A stretch of DNA of 64,000 bases from the NCBI RefSeq assembly GCF_037975245.1, contig NC_092578.1:14182321-14246320 (forward strand), given 5' to 3'. Shown here in pieces: positions 13,301 to 28,300 of the stretch (positions within the stretch are counted from its first letter, which is position 1; each line of letters starts with the position of its first letter). The notes beneath the pieces are model-generated. The model was not told the DNA's origin and did no database searches. It was given only the letters and a program-made list of their open reading frames with translations. This stretch comes from Apostichopus japonicus. Taxonomy: Eukaryota > Echinodermata > Holothuroidea > Aspidochirotida > Stichopodidae. The position numbers and the translations under genes were made by a program.

Positions 13301-16300
13301 TCCCGCGAGGCTGATTTATTACAGCAACCTTCCCGCGCTGGGCCGTGGGTGTCCGTGTGACACGTGTACCCTGAAGCTTGCGAAATAGCCATTGTAAGTG
13401 GGTTGGGGACACATCATTACTCGTTGGTATTGTGACTAAAATTGCGAGCACGCTCTCTGAACATTTTCTTTTTGTTTCTGAAACTTTTCTTGTGAATTTT
13501 TTTTTTTTTTTATAGATTTACTTATTTGTCCTTTGTGTTTTTTTTTTAGTTTTTCGTCCCGTTTTTTTTTCTATTTTATTTTTTGTCCGATTTTTTTTTC
13601 GCCAGCCGGGCTGGATTTCCCGCGAGCATCGCGGATTTCCCGCGAACCTGGTTCGAACGCTTCGCAAGGTTTTCCAGCCCTTGTCACTCGTGCCGAATGC
13701 AATATGATGTAAATTCATCCGCTACGAAGGTTAACGGCCGTATGTGTACTAGCTAGCTGGATAGTGCCTGTGTCTCGCGCGATAAAAATAGATATACATG
13801 AAACTATCAAAAGTACGATCGGGAGTTGGAAACGGAAAACAGTCATTGGTCTGGAATGCGGAACTCTGGTAATTTTTACTAAGTATGACACTGTGATGTG
13901 TTGGATATTTTGAACAGTTATGAACTGGATTTCCCCTTGTCTCAAACAGATTGTTTCTGTACGTTCGACCCTCCGGCTATGGAGCTGTTTTTTTGAGTTC
14001 CTATCGAAAATAAGTGCCGGTCGGAAAAGTCACTCAGGCAGATTGTGGCGGTCGGTAATTCAGCGTGCTGGTCGGGCCCGACCGGCGCCGACCGGCAGCG
14101 GCAGAACCCTGCGTTAGTCAAATAAGAATTTCTCAAAAGTGAGGGGGATTCCTCCTCCCTGCCGACCCATTCCTCATTCATTGCGCAACTTTCCTCATTG
14201 TGATGAAGGTGAAAATTGGGGTAAAACAAATATGAATACCAGCCTGAGGGTTGAATATAGAAGTCTTTTAAAATATTAGGGTTGTATAAACTATTGAAAT
14301 GTTTGCAAATCCGATCATATTTACTACTTGTTTTGGTCTTTTTTGTTAACTAATCATGTGTATTGTTTTTATACGTGTTTGGAAGGTAATTGACAATAAT
14401 GGGTACACACTCAACTATATATCATCCTAGGTTTGCTTTACGATAAAGACATCTTCATGAACTTCTCCCTTAGAAAACTAAAAACAGAATCTTATTGCGA
14501 TTGGGAGATATTCTTGTTTAACTTTAGTGTCTATAGGCTGTCTTTTTGTAAATCTGTGATATCATATTGGCGTGTTCCTCTATAGGATCTGAAACGTTTT
14601 ATTTTCCATTTTATTTTTTGCTGTTCATGTTTCCAATGTAGGCTATTATTTTAGCAATGCCATTATAAAACAATAATCAGTAATAGTTTCAATATTTTAA
14701 GATGAACCCTTTGCAATCCCATTTCAATTACAGAAAATACAGAGTCTAAAGAGATAAAACTAAAACGAACGAAATTGAATACCATGGGGCCCGATGATGT
14801 CATCGTTAGACTTGTTCAAGTTTAACCTTGTGTGTGAAGGAACACTAAACATGTAATAGTTCCTAAATGAATCTTTTGTTAGTTGTTCTTGACAGTTAAC
14901 TGTATCACATAGACCAACGACGATGGTACGTTTTAAGAAAAGTCACCCAGATAATGCCAGGGTACGAACACCAAACAACTTGATCCACTCTCAACCCCAG
15001 TTCCCCCCCCCCCCCTCCCTTACATCGAGACATGTAACCCGTGTGAAATAATAACGATGTTATATCAAGTGAGTATAATATCAAAGTGCCTTGGATAATA
15101 ATATGATCAGATTAAAGGTTAGTCCGTGATCTATCGTCTATACTGTTTACCGAAGAGCCCAAGGCTGAAAAGCGACGGTTGTTTGTGAGCTCTTTGAAAC
15201 ATTGAACATTATGTGACCATTCTCGTCTTTCTAAGCAACTTTGTAAGCGATGCAGAAAACATGAAATTCTCACGAAGAAGCATTTAAGAGGAACATACAA
15301 ACCTTCGATAGAGTTTTCGACCAAGTTCTGGAGCGTATTGTCAAAATGACAGTTTCTTCTTTCAAAACGTTTTCTAGACTGCATTCTATCAGGACACACC
15401 CATAATATTCACGTGAACAGTTAGCCACGTAAGTTTCTGAAAGATCTGATCGGGTCATTGCCACAGGTAGCTCCTCCTCCTCCTGATAAATTGACCAGTT
15501 ACCTTCTACGTTCCTCCGTTGCCTGTTCCTCCCTCCTTCAGTCTCATTTCTTAATTTCTGGTTTTCCTCTGGAAATGTGTGCGTTGTTAGCTGCAGAAAA
15601 GAGCATTCTTGTTACTATTGATAAGCGAAAATTTAGGGCGTCCTGCAACGACATAAGGAAAAGCTTCAACTCGTATGTCACAAAACATTTTATCTGTCAA
15701 TATGTAGAAATATTTTACCTTTAACCTACTTTTTCTAACTAAATTGCATGATACTATCTCTTCGTCCTATAAAGTTGTGTAAAACAAATACATTCGAGAA
15801 AAACAATCGCGTCATCGATAACGTATATCCTAAACGAACATAGTTAATAATTTATAATTTGTACAAAGTAACTTTGTAATTTGTTTCCAAAGAAAAGAGC
15901 AAACTTTTTTAACTTGAGTACTGGAGTGGTACCGCTTCCTCTTTGCTACAACTAAAGGAATGTCACAGGTATGTGGTGATATGTGGTATTTTGGGGAATA
16001 TAATTAGAAGTTTAACAAATTACGGGCACTTTTGCATTGGCCTTGCGAACTTACACTATTTGGTATGAAAACGTTCTATGGTGATATATTTATAAGTATT
16101 AAGATATATCTTATAAGTATTACATATCTGCAATGCTAAAAACTAACATTTAAGTCCTCCGGATTAATGGAACTATCAATGACGTAACACAAGCCTCCGT
16201 TGCTAAGCGATACATCAGTGAGGTAAAGAAGGTACTCCTCCTCTTGGATAAACATTGGCCATCTGACCAACAGGGTGGCGTTTCCGATCGTTCCTGGTCC

Positions 16301-19300
16301 ACTGTTATGTACCTTTTCGTAAAACGCAAAAGTTAAAATTGTATACGAAAATAAGAAAATATGCAGGCAAGGAATAAAATTTATTAATGTCATTGATAAT
16401 TGTAAAAAAAGAGTGAGTGTGTGTTGCAGGATATGAACGAGGGAGAGGATACGGTATAAGAGGCGCCGTATACGCCGCAAACGCAGCTGAAAGACGTGCA
16501 GTTACATCGCCTAAGATAAATATTTTGAGAAATGGTGAAACCTGGTGTCTCAGAAAGGAGAACATTTTGCAATAAAAAGTTCACAATTGAGATATGAAAC
16601 TCCTAAGTTGCAAAAAAGAAACGTCAAAAGTTTGGGATAAATATTCTAAAATTGTGTGAAAAATCGTGGGGATATTAATATGAAAAGTCACAATTTTCAG
16701 ATAAAGAGTATAGACTCGAGATGAAACGGAGAAATTACGAAATAAAAACGTCACAACTTTGAGCTGAAACGTGAATATATTTTGGGATGATATGTTGCAA
16801 TGTTTAATTTAAATCAAACCTCAAACTGAATTGTCAAAATTCTAAAACACAGAACTTTTGACCACAATATTATGAATCTACCCGACAGCCTGGATGAATA
16901 TTTACATGTTTTCCGACAACTATTTCCCTGTGAAAATGTTACCTAGATGGATATGTTTTTATCTACTATGTCCCCACGCCCACTCATATAATGACGCCCC
17001 TGTCAATAGTCAGTGCAGTATGTATTTCTTAAGTATTTAGCGCATTTTACCATGGATAATGTCAAAATACACTCCATTTATCTCTTCATGGTGTCTAATT
17101 ACTGAAGATATGAGTTAAGATGACTGTATGATAACGATCCACCTGACCATGCAGCAGGAAAGGTTCAATTGGGAAGGGGAAGTAGGGGGGGGGGAAACAA
17201 ACTTTGGGGGATCATTGGAACACGTGAATTTGATCTGAGAGGGTAAATCACAATGTTAATTTAATTACCGATAAAATAGATCCTCTACAGGATTCCCTAC
17301 CACAATTCCAACAATTTTAAATATTTTCAAACGTATAATGACACTTTTTGATTAAATTTTCTTCTTAAGCAAACTTTTTAATTACAAAAAAAGGAAGATA
17401 ACAAATGCAATTTTCACTGTATGAAAAGGCAGAAAAGATGTTGAATGTGGGCAAACTTCGGGGTCGTGGGAACATGTTACTTGATCTGGAAGGGTAAACC
17501 AAAAATTACACGAGAAAATACATCCCCTGAGCATTCCGTACCACAATTACAATCTTTTAAATAATTATCAACGAAATGCACTTTTTAGTTAACTTTTCTT
17601 CTAAAATTTCAGCAATACTTCATTCAATTACCTTGTTTTGTCAGCAAAAGTTCACTTTTTAATTAAAAAAAAAGAAGAAAAAAAAACCCAACGAAGGTTT
17701 ACTTTATGAAACCAGGAGGGATCAGGTTCCTGTCCCCGTAAATGACTCACCAAGTATTTATGAATAATTTCGTCCCCAAGGAGCTCATCGGTGTCGTTGT
17801 AAATCACCTGATCAATGTTTGCAAGTCTAAAAGGAAAAGAACGCAATAAAATCAACGTGTTATTCTCTATACTTGTCTGCACGACACTTATGAATACCCA
17901 CCAAGACCACCACTCCCCCACCCTTTCCCATCATCTTTCTATTGTTTAGTTTAAGAATCTTTTAGACACGTCTATTCACTGCGTGTGGCCTTTTGTTTGT
18001 ATCATGTGACTTGACCGGAAAAAGAGGCATCCGCAGCTGCGCAGATGGAATCGCACATATTTATTAAAGACCGTTAGCCCAATTATCTCACTGAGTAAGA
18101 AAACCATGATAAAGACGTCAAACATTTCCTCACCCACTCAGTGTAACATCTATTTTCGGCTCCAGAGAAATTTCGAGGGTTTTATTGTTGTTCTCCAATG
18201 GATCACTATTTGCACTGTTAACAGAATTAAATAAAAGATACATAAAAGTACAGCTTACTTTATTTATATTTTGTAATCTCACCGAAGTAAGTTAGTGTTG
18301 AGGTTTTATTTCATCTTCTGGCCAGATTTCTCACTTTGTAGTATTTTACAACGGACGATCTTTAAACGTCAGATATTAAAGTTTCATTCACAACATATTC
18401 ATTGGTCAAATACCAGGTATGGCCACAGATTATACTTTAGTTAGGCACTTACTTCTAAGTTAGTAAAGTTACGTAAATAATTTGGCGAATTACGATTACG
18501 GTTACCATTGTAGGCGGTGTTCAACAGAAACCGACAGAGCCCATGGAGGAGAACTATTTCTATAATATCTGTATTTGTCTTTGTCGTTTGTTATATCTAT
18601 TTCGAACTACTCAATTCAATATTTTACTTCAAGATTTAATGACACACACACACAACAGACTAACCTCCCCACGTGGAAACTCGTCAGTAGAGAACGACTA
18701 TCGCCAGGAACGGATTGAATATCAAACGTCATAACAAACTTAATTGTCTGAAAGAATAATGATAATAAAAATAGTACTTATTTATATAGCGCATTATATA
18801 TACCGGCGGTCTCAATGCGCTTTACAAGGAACAAAATGTCAGACTAGTACAAATATACATCAAATAAGAACAAAAACTTAAAGATACAGAAAGGATCGGA
18901 AAACGTGCAAGGTCCAATGAGGGTAGCTCGTGAATAAGTGAGTTATTAAGACGCTTTTAAAATTGCCTATGGTAGGGGCATCTCTTATGTTGGTGGGGAG
19001 GGTGATCCAGAGTTTGGGGGCCGCAAATTGAAAAGAACGCTCGCCGTACGTCTTTAGTTTTAATTTTTGGTGGCATTAGCAGACTAGCAATGTTAGATCT
19101 GAGTGAGCGAGTTGGAATTTGTAAGGTAAGTTGGATATATAGTTTGGGGCAAAACCATGGATTGCTTTGTAAGTGAGGATGAGAATTTTGTATTTAATTC
19201 TTTCAGAAACATGAAACCAGTGAATGAGTAGGTGGAGAATGGTATGTTTAATGTGAGATCTGTTATCTGTGAGTAACTAATATGGAAGCTGTGTTTGAAT

Positions 19301-22300
19301 GCGCTGAAGCTTAGAGATTTGGTTTAAGCAGGAAGACCAAATAAAAGGCTATTACAACAGTCAAGTCTGGATTTTACCAAAGCATGGATAAGTGTCTCAG
19401 TCGACTTTTCATCAAGATATTTGCGAATTTGTCTAATTTTTCTGATAGCGTTTGAAGCAGAGCGGCAGATATTATTTACATGAGGCACCAATGTGAGTTT
19501 ATCATCAAAATAACACTCATATCTTTAACAGAGGGAACAGGGAGATAAACTAGAATCACTAATCTTAACGGAAGTTACAGGGGTGACATTACAGAACCCT
19601 GACGAAACATGCATCAGTTCGGTTTTGTTGTCGTTGTGAATTAGTCTGTTGTTTACTCACCAGGTTTTTTTTTTCGTTTATGCATGATTCAAGTTGCTCA
19701 ATAGTCTGATCCTTTTGATCAATACTCATGGACACATAAACTTGTGTATCGTCTGCATAAATCATCCCTTGCAGACTGTGAAATGTGAGAATGTTTTCAA
19801 TGGGGAGGTGTAATATGTGAAAACAGGTAGTCCTAGCACTGATGCAGTGGAACTCCATATTTAAGATAGCGGGGTCAAGAATGTGTATCGTTAATGGTAA
19901 CAGTCTGCGAGCGGTTTGTGAAATAAGTATCCAATCATATAAATTACAAAATATTGTGCTTCTTAAAACATCGTCATGGTTACGTCACATCAATATGCAT
20001 TTACATTTTGCAAATACATATTTACCTTATTCACGCCACTCTCCAACAACAATTTGCATTCATCACCCAAACAGGCAACTTGTGGATAATTCATGCATGG
20101 TTTCAATAGTTTACCAGAGTTCTTTCTATTATAATGCTTTCACAATAGTTTCACATCAGTGTACGAAAGTTTAAAACTACAATATTATTACCGACTCAGG
20201 CTGTACTTACGGTACGACCTCTTAGGGGATTTCCCAAATCACAGACCACTCTGGATAATGACCTCTGTTCTATGCAAATTATTGCCAAATCCTGTTAGAA
20301 AATATATATATATATATATGAATGCAGTGTATACGTGAATGTTCTTTCAGTATTGCATGTGCAGCTTTAGCCAATCTTAGCAGCAATTATTTGTATATAC
20401 TGCTTGTATATTTATACACAAGACATACTTTGGAAGTGAATTTCAATTATGCAAAGGCTACTGTCTGAGGCAATTGGTGGATTGTATGCAAGTGCCAAGT
20501 GTACAAGTGTACATGTGTTTCGCATTCTTTACTCTCTTTGATTTATTTCATAGAAAGGAGGATGCCAATCATAATATGTTATCCACGTGCAAAATACTAT
20601 TTCTTTGGCCAGTTGCCATGTTATTGGTTTATTTGGGTATCTGATACAGTTGGGGTTGCATAGCCGATTGCTACCCATCTCAGGAAAACAAGTTAGTAAG
20701 TGCTAATTGTTGTGGTATTTAATTAATCAACTATTTCTTTGTTATTCATCAACTGGCTAAGCCTATCTATACCTGATATCATGGGTAATAATATTGCTAC
20801 AGTTAACTCATCTACTGAGGACGATTAGTGAAATAAAATGAATTGAGCTGTATTTATGCACGTTTGTTTCAATATACATGATACTGTAAAGGCCTATTAA
20901 TAGGCGCTATAACATATCCGATGCGTCCTACAGTAGCGTGAATGGTACAGATAGGAAGGAGAGCACGAGAATATCGTTTTCATTGTTTTGTATATAAATA
21001 TTTTGTATACAAATATATTCAGTTCTTCATTGAAATGCAGGCATTATCAATTAAATGATTGTAACTTTTGGCTTGACAAATATAGTAATTTATTCCACTT
21101 TTTATAGTTCAGTTCTTATTTTTTCAATAATTGAATAGATATATTCATACTTATTTTGAAGGATGGGGATTTTCCAGCACTACAGCATATCAACATCTTT
21201 TTACCGAAAATGTATCCGTACATGCTACAAAGTCATGTCATGTGCATAGTTTAGTGATCGTTACGAATATCGGTAAATTAAACCTACAGATTTGAACAGA
21301 TTTGGCAACGTACCAATCTCCCTTACTTTTCATTGTCTGCCTCCACCTGCAATTAGCATGCTTTTTACAGGCTTGTTATTTCCGGCAAGTTGCACGCGCG
21401 CGGCGGTAAGAACAAAAGAACCCCCAGCCTAAAAAAAGTAAAAGAAGTTCCTCTTATTGCTTTAACATAAAAAAAAAACGTCTATGTGAGTAAGCTATAC
21501 TGTTTTGCGCTAGTGTTATTGGTTGAAAATTATGATCCTGCATATAGCAAGCACAACAAAATAAATGCCAAATTTCGCAATTGAAGATACAGTGTATATT
21601 TTTGAAGTAAATGGGTGAGATATATGTACTATAAGACGCAGAATATTGTACATCTTTGTGGACAAATGTCCTTTAGTGAACAGTCCTCTCTAAGATTCAA
21701 ACCATCATTATTATTATCCTTGTCCCCCTGTATAGCATAGTAAATTAGATGAAGGTAAAATATGTAGGTGTGTAATTGTTTGTGTAATCAATGTTGAGTT
21801 GAAATAAAACAAATGCACCTCTGGTTCGCTGTGCTGAAGTATGGAAAGAGGAGAAAACGAAAAGATGAACAAGTAATCGCAATTCTAGAATAACAGCCTC
21901 TCACCCAAGGAAATCACACACATTTTTCTACTCCCTTTAGGGATGTGATTTGTTTAACTTCCGATTTGGTGTGGCAAACTTACCGATTTTATGACAGTTT
22001 GTGCCGATAGCATCAGATGTGTTTCTACGTGTAATTTGGACTCGTATGCTTCATCTCCGGAATTCTCCACAGTCACTGTTAACTTAAGCTGTGATGTATC
22101 TCCCATGTAAAGCACAGACTTATCACTTCAGTCGTTTATATGAAGTATAAAAAAGAAGAAAGTTAGCTTTTCGTCGGGGAGTTGAAATCGCTTCCATGTT
22201 GACGAGAAAGAGTCTGTGCATAGGCAAAAAATTGTCATATACTAATACTCCCTACCTCCCCCCCCCCCCCCCCACCACGCACCTCCCTTTCTTCTTTCTT

Positions 22301-25300
22301 CTTTCTAATTGTTCAGGTGGACCATTAGAAAGCTCTTTTACATGCATGCTCTTGTTGTGTATGCAGTCCCATTCATATTATGCTGCAGAAAATCGCGAGG
22401 TTATAGGAAGGAGAAGGGGTAGTCAAGTAATCTAATTATTCTTACAAATTCATCATTTACAGTTGAGTAATATATACTGTAGGCCTATTGCTGTGTAAAC
22501 ATTTAACACCCATTAACCTTTAAGACAGCTGAGGAATTTACATCCGTGCATGGAAAATGTCAAAAATATCTTGGCAACCAATTTAACCCTTCCCTGACTC
22601 AATTCTCTATACAAACCTTTCAACTGTCAGGGTTATGTTTGGAAAACATGTCTTTGCCAAGGAACAGGCTATCCGAATCTTGAAGAATATAAAGTAAGAA
22701 AAGAAACTTTATATCAACAATCAAGAAAAACATAGAAATCGAAACAAAACTGAAGGAAAACTAACCGGTGTTATAGAGTTCAAGGATGGCTGCGGGCTAA
22801 GGATTAATTTTGATTTGATGTAAAACCCCTAAAAAATCCATGTTGCTATCGTCCAGATTACAGCTTTGTACTCCTTTTTGTTTTCTGAGAAACGAACCCT
22901 TGTACATCCCAAAAAAAATCATAAATATAAGCGACTGGACTACTGAGTTATACACACAGACCATTAGTCCAACACGTCAAAAACAGAACAACACAAAACT
23001 CAAATGAGAAAAACAAGACTGTCACATTGGCCTATTTGTTCCTCGCAAAGTCGGTTTTACAATCGAGAATTAGATGGATGTTGTATTTATGTGAACACGT
23101 CTGTCCAAAAGCCCCCTTCCTTTAAATAAAGCCAGGGTGATGAATCACCCTCCCCATCCGCACTAGCCGGCAGAATTTTACAAAATAATTATAGGGTCAT
23201 TACATAAAAAATAAAACATATATGGGCAGTACAACCCAAACAGTCGAAAATTTGTCAACAAATATAACACAAATTTGAATCTAGGCACCCTTTATTTACC
23301 AAATTTTCTCAAAAGCGAGGGGCCCCATCTCCTTTGACCCCTTCCCTGTACGACACAACATCTCCCTTCACCCTCAGTACAAAAATAGTGCATGGTTGCG
23401 CCCCTGCTGCTCAAACTTAAAGGAAGTGACAAAACCAGAGGGAATTGGAGGAAAACACAGTCAAGAAACATCATCAAGTATTAAGCTCATATTGGGAAGG
23501 AAAATGGCATTGTGGAATCTCAGAGCAGTCTCACTCCACATAGCCTATATTACTGTTGTATACCTGTTTTTTTAATGTTCGAGTCTCTCCATCCACCACA
23601 GGAGCTATTTCACCCAGAGGAAGGTCGATCTCTGTATCAGGACTAGCCACGACTTGAACCACGATAGGATCTACTTTATCGATAATTTGATCCTTAAAAG
23701 AGAAGAAAATCGTCGAAAGTAAAAATAAAATAATGGGGTCACAGGACGACACATATTGCCCCAGCCAAATTCTCATATGTGGTCCCCATGGTTGGGTTTA
23801 CCTGGCTAATCGAGCTCTGGGTTGCCCAATGCTTGGTGGGTTCCTCGTGGTTCTAAAATCTGTATACCCATTCCCAATTTCGAAATAACCGTACACAATT
23901 CTTATCTGAAGTAATTACTTTTGACGTCACCGTCTACTACACAACCCGAGTGCCGAGGGAATGTCTAGTATCTCGAACAACACGACATACATATTACAGA
24001 CGACTCAATCTTTATAATACTTTCTACATTCTCTTTTTATTCAACCCTTCACCCTGAAACCAGTGCCATCATTAGCCCATGTTAATTAATTAAAATCTTC
24101 AATATTTTAGGTTCAGCATTTTAAATCCCCTCTCCATTACAAACTATAAAATTATTTGAAATAAATACAAAAGGAAGCACATGTGGCTGAATCATTTCAT
24201 ATTTAGATTTGATCAAGTCTTCGGTATTACGTGTGAAGAAATAAAATATCTGTGATATATCCCAAATGAAGTTACATTTTTCTTACCTGTTTGTTGACTT
24301 TGTTCATAACAGTGATCTTTATTACGTAGACAATGATGGCTGACGCTGTATCTCATTTAATATGTTTCATGAAACTTCGACTGCGCATGCACGTAGGACC
24401 TATAGCAGCACTTTGTATATACGCGTGGCGTATGAAAGAAAAGGACTGAATTTGGGTTCAAGTTTTACTATAAGTACTGTGAATCTGCGATCCATATAAA
24501 AGGATATGAGTGACCTTTAAAACTTACCTTTAAAACTGCAGTAAGAGTTATTGAGAATTCCACATCCTTTGAGATATTTCGGTCTGCTAAGTTAATCATT
24601 CTCGTGTAGTTACCCTCATAATAAAATTCAGCTCTGTGTTTCACTTTTTCTGAATCTACCGTAATCTCCAAAGAGAAGTCTGTACAAAATATTGAAAGAA
24701 GAAAGAAAATCCGCTATTTCATCGAGCTGTAACATGATGAGGACTAATATTTCAATTGTTAGATATATAACATATTTATTGTGTTAGAATATCATATCCT
24801 AGCCAGTCTTTTAAAGTAAAGACCACCAGTTCTTGATCCCAAAATATGCTACTAGTGGAATGATGGCCACTGATGACAATATTGTACAAAGCATTTTGCT
24901 TTCACTGTGACAGAATTGTCCTTCAGTTTCAGTTAACACTCTTGAATTGTCTGCAATTCCGAATCAGAAACAGAAAGTTCAAAGAAGTAAACTTTCTTAA
25001 GCTTTATTACCAGTACTAATGACTTCTCTGTGTTCAGGATAAGTATGCATGGTGTGTGGTTTAACATATATGCATAGTTGTAATGTAGGTCACGTCAGGC
25101 GCTGTTTACTTCATGAAATTATGATTGATATTGTAGTACGGTAAACTTTAGGTGAAAACTGTTCTTTTACACAATTCATTATGTATAGGCCTACTGTATT
25201 ATAGCAAGCAGAAATGCATCCAAGATAACTGTGTTCATTATGACGTCACACCACCTTTAATAGTACATGTGCTTTGGTGAACATTTAGTACTCACTGTGT

Positions 25301-28300
25301 GTAGCTGGAGTCCCTTTTCCTTCATATGTCATCTTAATTGTCACTTTAAACCTGAAAAAACACGTGATGAAATGATGAAAATAATAATTGATGAAAATAA
25401 TGTATCATGTTTTGAAGTCGATGTAACTAGATCGGAACCACTTAAGCCTAGTATAATCACCCATTTACATTTTAATTTGAATGGTATAGTGTAACCCACA
25501 AAACTTTTGTTTTAAGCCATCCATGCCTTGCAAATAAAACGAGATTTTACAAAAAGGGAGTTGTAACACCTCCCTGAAGATAAAATTAAAATGCCATTTG
25601 TCCGACATATAGTCATAATCTTTTGACAAGACTTGTAATATTTTATTTAACATTGACTGGCTGATAATGAGTTCTACTATTTTTTCTTTGTCTTTAATAT
25701 GAACACAAACGACCATAACCGGTCTACTTACCCACTTACAGTCTTGTTTTCAATATTTATATTAGCATTTTTCAAATCCGCCTCCTCTGGGTCAAAGGTT
25801 ATTTGAAGCAAAGGACGTATGATCGGCCTCGTACTACAAAACAGGAAACGATGATATATTTGGCATGTACGCAGTGTATAGGTATAACCAGGGAGTTGTT
25901 AAGGAACATAACAACTCCCTGGTATAACGTTATGTTATTAGTAGGCCTATATATGTTACAGATGAGCGGCGAGCGAAGTTTGAATTAGAAGATGCCCAAA
26001 TATACATCTCTCAGATCAATCGTGTCCTATAAGAACTATAATACTGTATCAAGGCTAAGACTGTTTTTCTCGTGGGAGATTAGAACAGAAAAAAATCAAA
26101 CACAATAGTAACATGTCACACCCACACCACAATGTGCGAACAATTCAAACATTCGACCGCACACTGAGCACTACTACAGTGCGACACCGTTCACGCGTCC
26201 CCTGAGATCATCCCACAGAGTACAGCCACAGTTAATCAGCGCATTAAACATGATCAACAACATTATCCTTGCAGATTAACGCAATTGGGCGGAGAGGGGG
26301 AATCCAAATGTAAATGCATCGACACAACGTAATGAATTTCTAGCCCAATTCAATTTCATTTCAATCAATCAATTGTAACAATCATTACAAAAGAGATATT
26401 ATTAAGAAGTAATAGTGAGAACATCAACACTGACAATAAACAATATGAGAACAGACCTGTATTAAATCAAAAAATATAGAGCGTACAGTGGAAAGATAAT
26501 TGAATGATCAAGGAGCCAACTACCCCTCCCCGCCCACCCAATCCCACCCACCAAATCCCACCCACCCCACTGTGTAACTATACGATCTGTACGAAACCTG
26601 CAGGCTACAGTGAATTGTTGAAAAATTAGATAAAACGGAAACAAGGAATACATCCTTCAATCGCAGGACCAATTATTTATACTATACATTCGTAATGTTC
26701 GTTTCCAATTACCAGTCCCTGATGAGATCATGAACTTGCAAGGCACTCTATACTATATTCATATACATACATACATAAATATATGCCTAATGAACCTACC
26801 GTATTCTACATAAAAGTAAACTTATCATATATTTTGTACTTACCGAACGACTAGCACTTTATCGGATGTGTAATCCCCAACTATTAAGTCTGAAAATATT
26901 TGATAAAATACCACAAAAATTGTACAGTAATTGTAAATTTGTGATTCCTTCAATCATTTAGCCATATTTATAGCAATATACAGACCGAAAAGTCCTCAAG
27001 TTGCAATCCAAAGATTTTCTTGAAAGTTATAATGTTTTAAGGCAACTTAGTATAGTGAACCGAAGAAAAGCAACTCTTGATACATTGATCAGTCTGTCTC
27101 ACAAAAAGAGAGTCCTTGAAAGGAATTCATGAAAACGTTATAAGGATGCAATTGCCACACATCGAAAGTTATACTTGAGAGCAAAAGATACGAAGTCGAC
27201 AGAAGCTACGATTAGCTTCTACAATCATTGGCAGACATAATTGAAAAATGATTTGGGAAATAATTGAAAAGTGTATAATTTTGGAATGAAAAAAAATTAA
27301 GATAAACAAGAAACATTTTAGCACTTACATTAATGATAATTTTATGAGTATGCTAAAATATTGATATATAGACACTTTCCCGCTCCCATATATATACACT
27401 TCTATCCTCCTCTTTTTTGTCCCCCTCTTCCTCTACCAACTCGCCAAAAGAGAGATTTATTCTTGCCATATATATCCCTCACTTGGACTACACGTTGTAC
27501 TCGAAGAAGCTAAATAATAGTACAACTTTACCTGGGTATGTGTTGTTATCAGCATCCCTGCCCCCTCTTATGAAATATCCAAAACTTTTGAAAGATATAC
27601 CAAAGTCTTTTGGACGGAGAACCTGAAAAAAAAGAATTCTTAATCAAAGTATAATTTTAAAGGTACATGATTATAGGGTATTGCACCCAGTTGGGACAAT
27701 TGTCAGTACGAGCAGAATGAATATCATGTTTCTATCAGATCAAGTTTAGGAACTGTTTGTACTGTCAATACCAGTGCTTTGAGAGCATGATATTGGAGTA
27801 CAGTTTAGAGAGGTATTAGCATTAGGAAATTGTCCCAACTGGCTGGGTATTGATTTGGAGGAATGGATAGTCATAAGGATTGCGTTCAGTTAGTGTAGAA
27901 GAAGTGACTGATTTGAGCATCTTAAACAATGTTATAATACTTTTAATATTTCTCGAGAAAAATATAAAATTGATGAAAATATATGTTCCCATGACAGCTA
28001 TTTTGGTGTTGTATTAAGACATATAGGCTAAGAAGAGATCGTGACGTCAATATGCAAATTCAGTTCTATGAAGTAAAGATTTTCGTTATTGAAAAATGAT
28101 TTGTTTTAATTGAGGATGGCAGGGGCTTAGGGAAAGACAATATAGGAAACTACAAAGAAGAAACGAACTGAAGAATACTGCTTTAATCTTACCTGTGTTG
28201 CAAGTGTGTTCAGTTTGTCACCCCTCCTACCGTGGTAAATAAAGACCGCACCATCGTCATCATAGGGAGCCCCCACCGCTACATCTGTCGAATGAATAAA

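Noticed and set aside
19982-20074. Candidate integrin exon ('ACLGDECKLLLESGVNK') between exons 21 and 22
   Set aside because: No family similarity, and the exon at 18665-18747 fits sequence and phase.
24288-24345. A possible integrin exon before donor GTAAGA ('KITVMNKVNKQ')
   Set aside because: Exon 17 joins exon 18 directly in phase 0 and the joined sequence matches the family; this segment has no counterpart and no good acceptor.
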